Assembly (NCBI GenBank): GCA_963712655.1
Contig: CAVQIT010000008.1
Span: forward strand, 1,550,001-1,614,000
DNA: 64,000 nt
Direction: 5' to 3'
Origin: Pollutimonas sp963712655
Lineage (GTDB): Bacteria; Pseudomonadota; Gammaproteobacteria; Burkholderiales; Burkholderiaceae_B
The notes below the pieces were generated by a model. It was not told where the DNA came from and searched no databases. It saw only the letters and a list, made by a program, of their open reading frames with translations. Numbering within the stretch: position 1 is the stretch's first letter; each line of letters begins with the position of its first letter. The position numbers and the translations under genes are program-made. Below, in pieces: positions 62,179 to 64,000 of this stretch.

Positions 62179-62973
62179 ATGAATAACCATTCGAACCATG
62201 TTCTTGAAAGACTGGCGGCGAAACAATCCGCCATCGGCGCAAAAGTCGATCTCCCGAGTCCGGACATAGTAGAAATTATCGGACGAGCGGGCTATGACTT
62301 TACGTGGATCGACTGTGAGCATGGCGCGTTCGATCTGGAAATGGTCGTACATATGATGCGGGCGGCGGACGCGACCGGTACAACGCCCATTGTGCGGGTG
62401 CCGTCCCAAGACGCCACGGGCATCATGCGTGTCCTGGACGCTGGGGCTATGGGAGTCATTATCCCCAATGTCACAACGGCTCATCAGGCCCGGACCGTCA
62501 CTCTAGCCGCTAAATACCAGACTCCAGAACTGCCCGGCCACCGCGGCGCCTGTCCGAGGATTCGTGCAGCTGGACATCAGGTAGACGATTGGCGGCAATT
62601 TGCGAAATGGTCGAATGAAAACACTATGGTTTGGCTTCTTGTCGAGTCCTTGCTTGGAGCGGACAACGTCATCGAGATCGCAAGAGTCCCGGGGGTCGAC
62701 GCAATCATGCTGGGCCCTTTTGATCTTTCCGTATCGATGGGCTATCCGGGAGATGTCGAGCACCCGGCGGTTGTGAGCAAGCTCGAGGAGATTACCGAGA
62801 AGGTGCTGGCTCAAGGAATAGATGTGGTCGCCGTGCTGTTATCCCAGGAAGACGAAGCCTTGATCCAGGAAAAGCGGCACTGGGAAAAGCGCGGCTGCCG
62901 AATTTTTAATGTGATTAGCGATCGGCGTCAGTTGGCCACCGGTTTTCGCAAGACCATTGCCCTGAGCCGTTGA
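62179..62973 (+). CDS. HpcH/HpaI-family class II aldolase
   Basis: This 264-residue metal-dependent aldolase has the family motifs FTWIDCEHGAFD (catalytic His and metal Glu), DATGIMRVLDAGAMGVIIP and VDAIMLGPFDLSVSMG, followed by a helical C-terminus. Such enzymes cleave 2-keto-4-hydroxy acids, often giving pyruvate and an aldehyde. ATG 62179 has AAGGAA upstream. It is divergent from the dioxygenase gene (286-base gap) and convergent with the LysR gene. Confidence 0.92.
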   Translation: MNNHSNHVLERLAAKQSAIGAKVDLPSPDIVEIIGRAGYDFTWIDCEHGAFDLEMVVHMMRAADATGTTPIVRVPSQDATGIMRVLDAGAMGVIIPNVTTAHQARTVTLAAKYQTPELPGHRGACPRIRAAGHQVDDWRQFAKWSNENTMVWLLVESLLGADNVIEIARVPGVDAIMLGPFDLSVSMGYPGDVEHPAVVSKLEEITEKVLAQGIDVVAVLLSQEDEALIQEKRHWEKRGCRIFNVISDRRQLATGFRKTIALSR

Positions 62974-62979
62974 CAAACG

Positions 62980-63000
62980 GAAGCCGGTACACCGGCCTTC
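62980..63000. terminator. Hairpin between convergent genes
   Basis: GAAGCCGG (62980-62987) and CCGGCCTTC (62992-63000) pair around a 4-base loop with one bulged C, 7 bases after the aldolase stop and 16 bases before the LysR stop. Its position suits a shared two-way terminator, but no T-run is obvious. Confidence 0.4.
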
Positions 63001-63015
63001 GACGCATGCCGTGGC

Positions 63016-63894
63016 TTAAAACTTCTGACAGATGTCACGCACGCTCTGTGTGACGAGCGATACCGTTTGGTTTGAGGGATTATCCACATACGATGCAAAG
63101 AAATCGATCGGCGGCAGCAGTGCTTCAACATTCAGAACTCGTAGTCTATCGGCATATTCTATGCCGATAGCAACACCGGGAATGGCGCATACTCCTACTC
63201 CACTTGAGACCAAATGCATCATTGCGGCGAGAGAATTGCTTCGGCTTAGCCGGCTTGGCGCAGTACCGCAGTTTTTGAAGTAGTCGATGACGAAGTTGTG
63301 CAGGCGGGTGCCCGGAGAGTAGGTGACGATACGATGCCGGGCAAGTTCTTCTACCGTAATGGGATTGCTCTCAAAACGGATATGAGGGCTTGCGACCCAG
63401 TCAAAAGTTGTGCGATAAAGAAAATCGCTGATGATATCCGGTTCGGAAATATGTTCAGTACAAATAAGAAGATCAATTTCGTGATTGCGGAACCGAGGTT
63501 TAAGCGTTGCATAGGTGTCCACATGAAAATCGATATCGAGATTTACGTACCGCGCACTGAGTTGCTCGATGAGAGTGGACAGCCAGGTTTGCGCTATGGT
63601 GTTGGTTACGCCAAGACGGATAGTCCCTGATATGTCGGCAGTTCCCTTGGCATGATGCTTCAAAGCCTGCATCGACTCGACGATTCGCCCTATATCACCC
63701 AGCATGGCGTGCCCTTGGTCGGTTAGCCTTGCCTTCCGCCCCGAGCGATCAAAAATGAGAGACCCGATCTCGCGTTCCAATGCTTGAATTCGGCCCGAAA
63801 TATTTGGTTGTGTTGTATTGAGCAGTTGGGCTGCTGCGCTGAAGCTGCCCAGCTTATGCACCCAATACACACTTTCGATTTGCCTTAATTCCAT
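63016..63894 (-). CDS. LysR-family transcriptional regulator
   Basis: This 292-residue regulator has a helix-turn-helix at about residues 15-50 (LGSFSAAAQLLNTTQPNISG) and an effector domain from about residue 90. A GGAGCAC site precedes ATG 63894. It converges with the aldolase gene and has about 100 bases of upstream DNA in the window. It is a candidate regulator of the nearby lyase, dioxygenase and aldolase genes. Confidence 0.9.
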   Translation of the reverse strand: MELRQIESVYWVHKLGSFSAAAQLLNTTQPNISGRIQALEREIGSLIFDRSGRKARLTDQGHAMLGDIGRIVESMQALKHHAKGTADISGTIRLGVTNTIAQTWLSTLIEQLSARYVNLDIDFHVDTYATLKPRFRNHEIDLLICTEHISEPDIISDFLYRTTFDWVASPHIRFESNPITVEELARHRIVTYSPGTRLHNFVIDYFKNCGTAPSRLSRSNSLAAMMHLVSSGVGVCAIPGVAIGIEYADRLRVLNVEALLPPIDFFASYVDNPSNQTVSLVTQSVRDICQKF

Positions 63895-64000
63895 GTGCTC
63901 CTCTCATTTCGGCGCCTGCTGACAGGCATATGAATTCAGTCGCATTCGGCCTATCAGTTGTAGCGATAGATAATCATGCCTGATAACGATTTGACCCCCA

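Noticed and set aside
63976..64000. ATG at 63976 as start of a divergent gene beyond the window.
   Set aside because: Only eight codons are visible and no ribosome site is clear.

Overview
The window looks like a chromosomal segment of a high-GC betaproteobacterium, most likely of the family Alcaligenaceae (Bordetella/Achromobacter/Pusillimonas relatives). The reasons are three stand-alone Bug-type solute receptors without their own permease genes, the many small catabolic operons each paired with a LysR or GntR regulator, and the GC-rich codon use. No tRNA, rRNA, CRISPR array or intact insertion sequence was seen.

Layout. 0-8 kb (+): a catabolic operon with a cysteine hydrolase, ABC permease and ATPase, alpha/beta hydrolase, C45-type Ntn hydrolase, polysaccharide-deacetylase-fold amide hydrolase, Gfo/Idh/MocA oxidoreductase and an ACMSD-like amidohydrolase. 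Its substrate is probably a cyclic imide or amide. 8-10.4 kb: a coiled-coil protein (-), a glycine-rich membrane peptide (+), a long perfect hairpin and an SDR (-). 10.5-13.8 kb: a SulP transporter divergent from arsR-arsC-arsH. 13.9-15.9 kb: a TauD-type dioxygenase and a Bug receptor. 15.9-21.2 kb (-): a 1452-residue hybrid histidine kinase and a REC-GGDEF response regulator. 21.4-22.5 kb (-): a membrane protein plus a 24-residue peptide gene. 22.6-24.6 kb: a LysR regulator and a TauE/SafE permease carrying an in-frame palindromic insert. 24.7-28.7 kb (+): GntR, enolase-superfamily dehydratase, amidohydrolase and Bug receptor, resembling a sugar-acid operon. 28.8-30.9 kb (-): a two-component system in which both genes carry a one-base frameshift. 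31.2-34.7 kb: ccdA, a TlpA-like thioredoxin, an MFS transporter and a DUF4239-like protein.

34.7-51 kb (-) is the most striking region: an eleven-gene, translationally coupled cluster. srfA, srfB (Hsp70/actin-like ATPase) and srfC (dynamin-like P-loop protein) are followed by a membrane protein, a secreted VWA protein resembling the extracytoplasmic part of the type VI kinase PpkA, an ABC ATPase and an FtsX-like permease (TagT/TagS-like), a SUMF1-fold protein (TagR-like), two lipoproteins (TagQ-like position) and a membrane VWA protein. It reads as the envelope-sensing half of the type VI threonine-phosphorylation pathway rewired to SrfABC, with no kinase, phosphatase or type VI genes nearby. 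It is bordered at about 51-53 kb by AT-rich DNA, a nuclease gene and a decayed GntR gene.

53-58 kb: an operon of an aspartate-dehydrogenase-like protein, an M24 hydrolase, a glutamate-cyclase-like protein and a Bug receptor, with a divergent LysR. 58.2-64 kb: an operon of aconitase-type small and large hydratase subunits and an isocitrate-lyase/PEP-mutase-family lyase, which together match the 2,3-dimethylmalate branch known from anaerobic nicotinate degradation. It is followed by a second TauD-type dioxygenase, an HpcH/HpaI aldolase and a LysR regulator.
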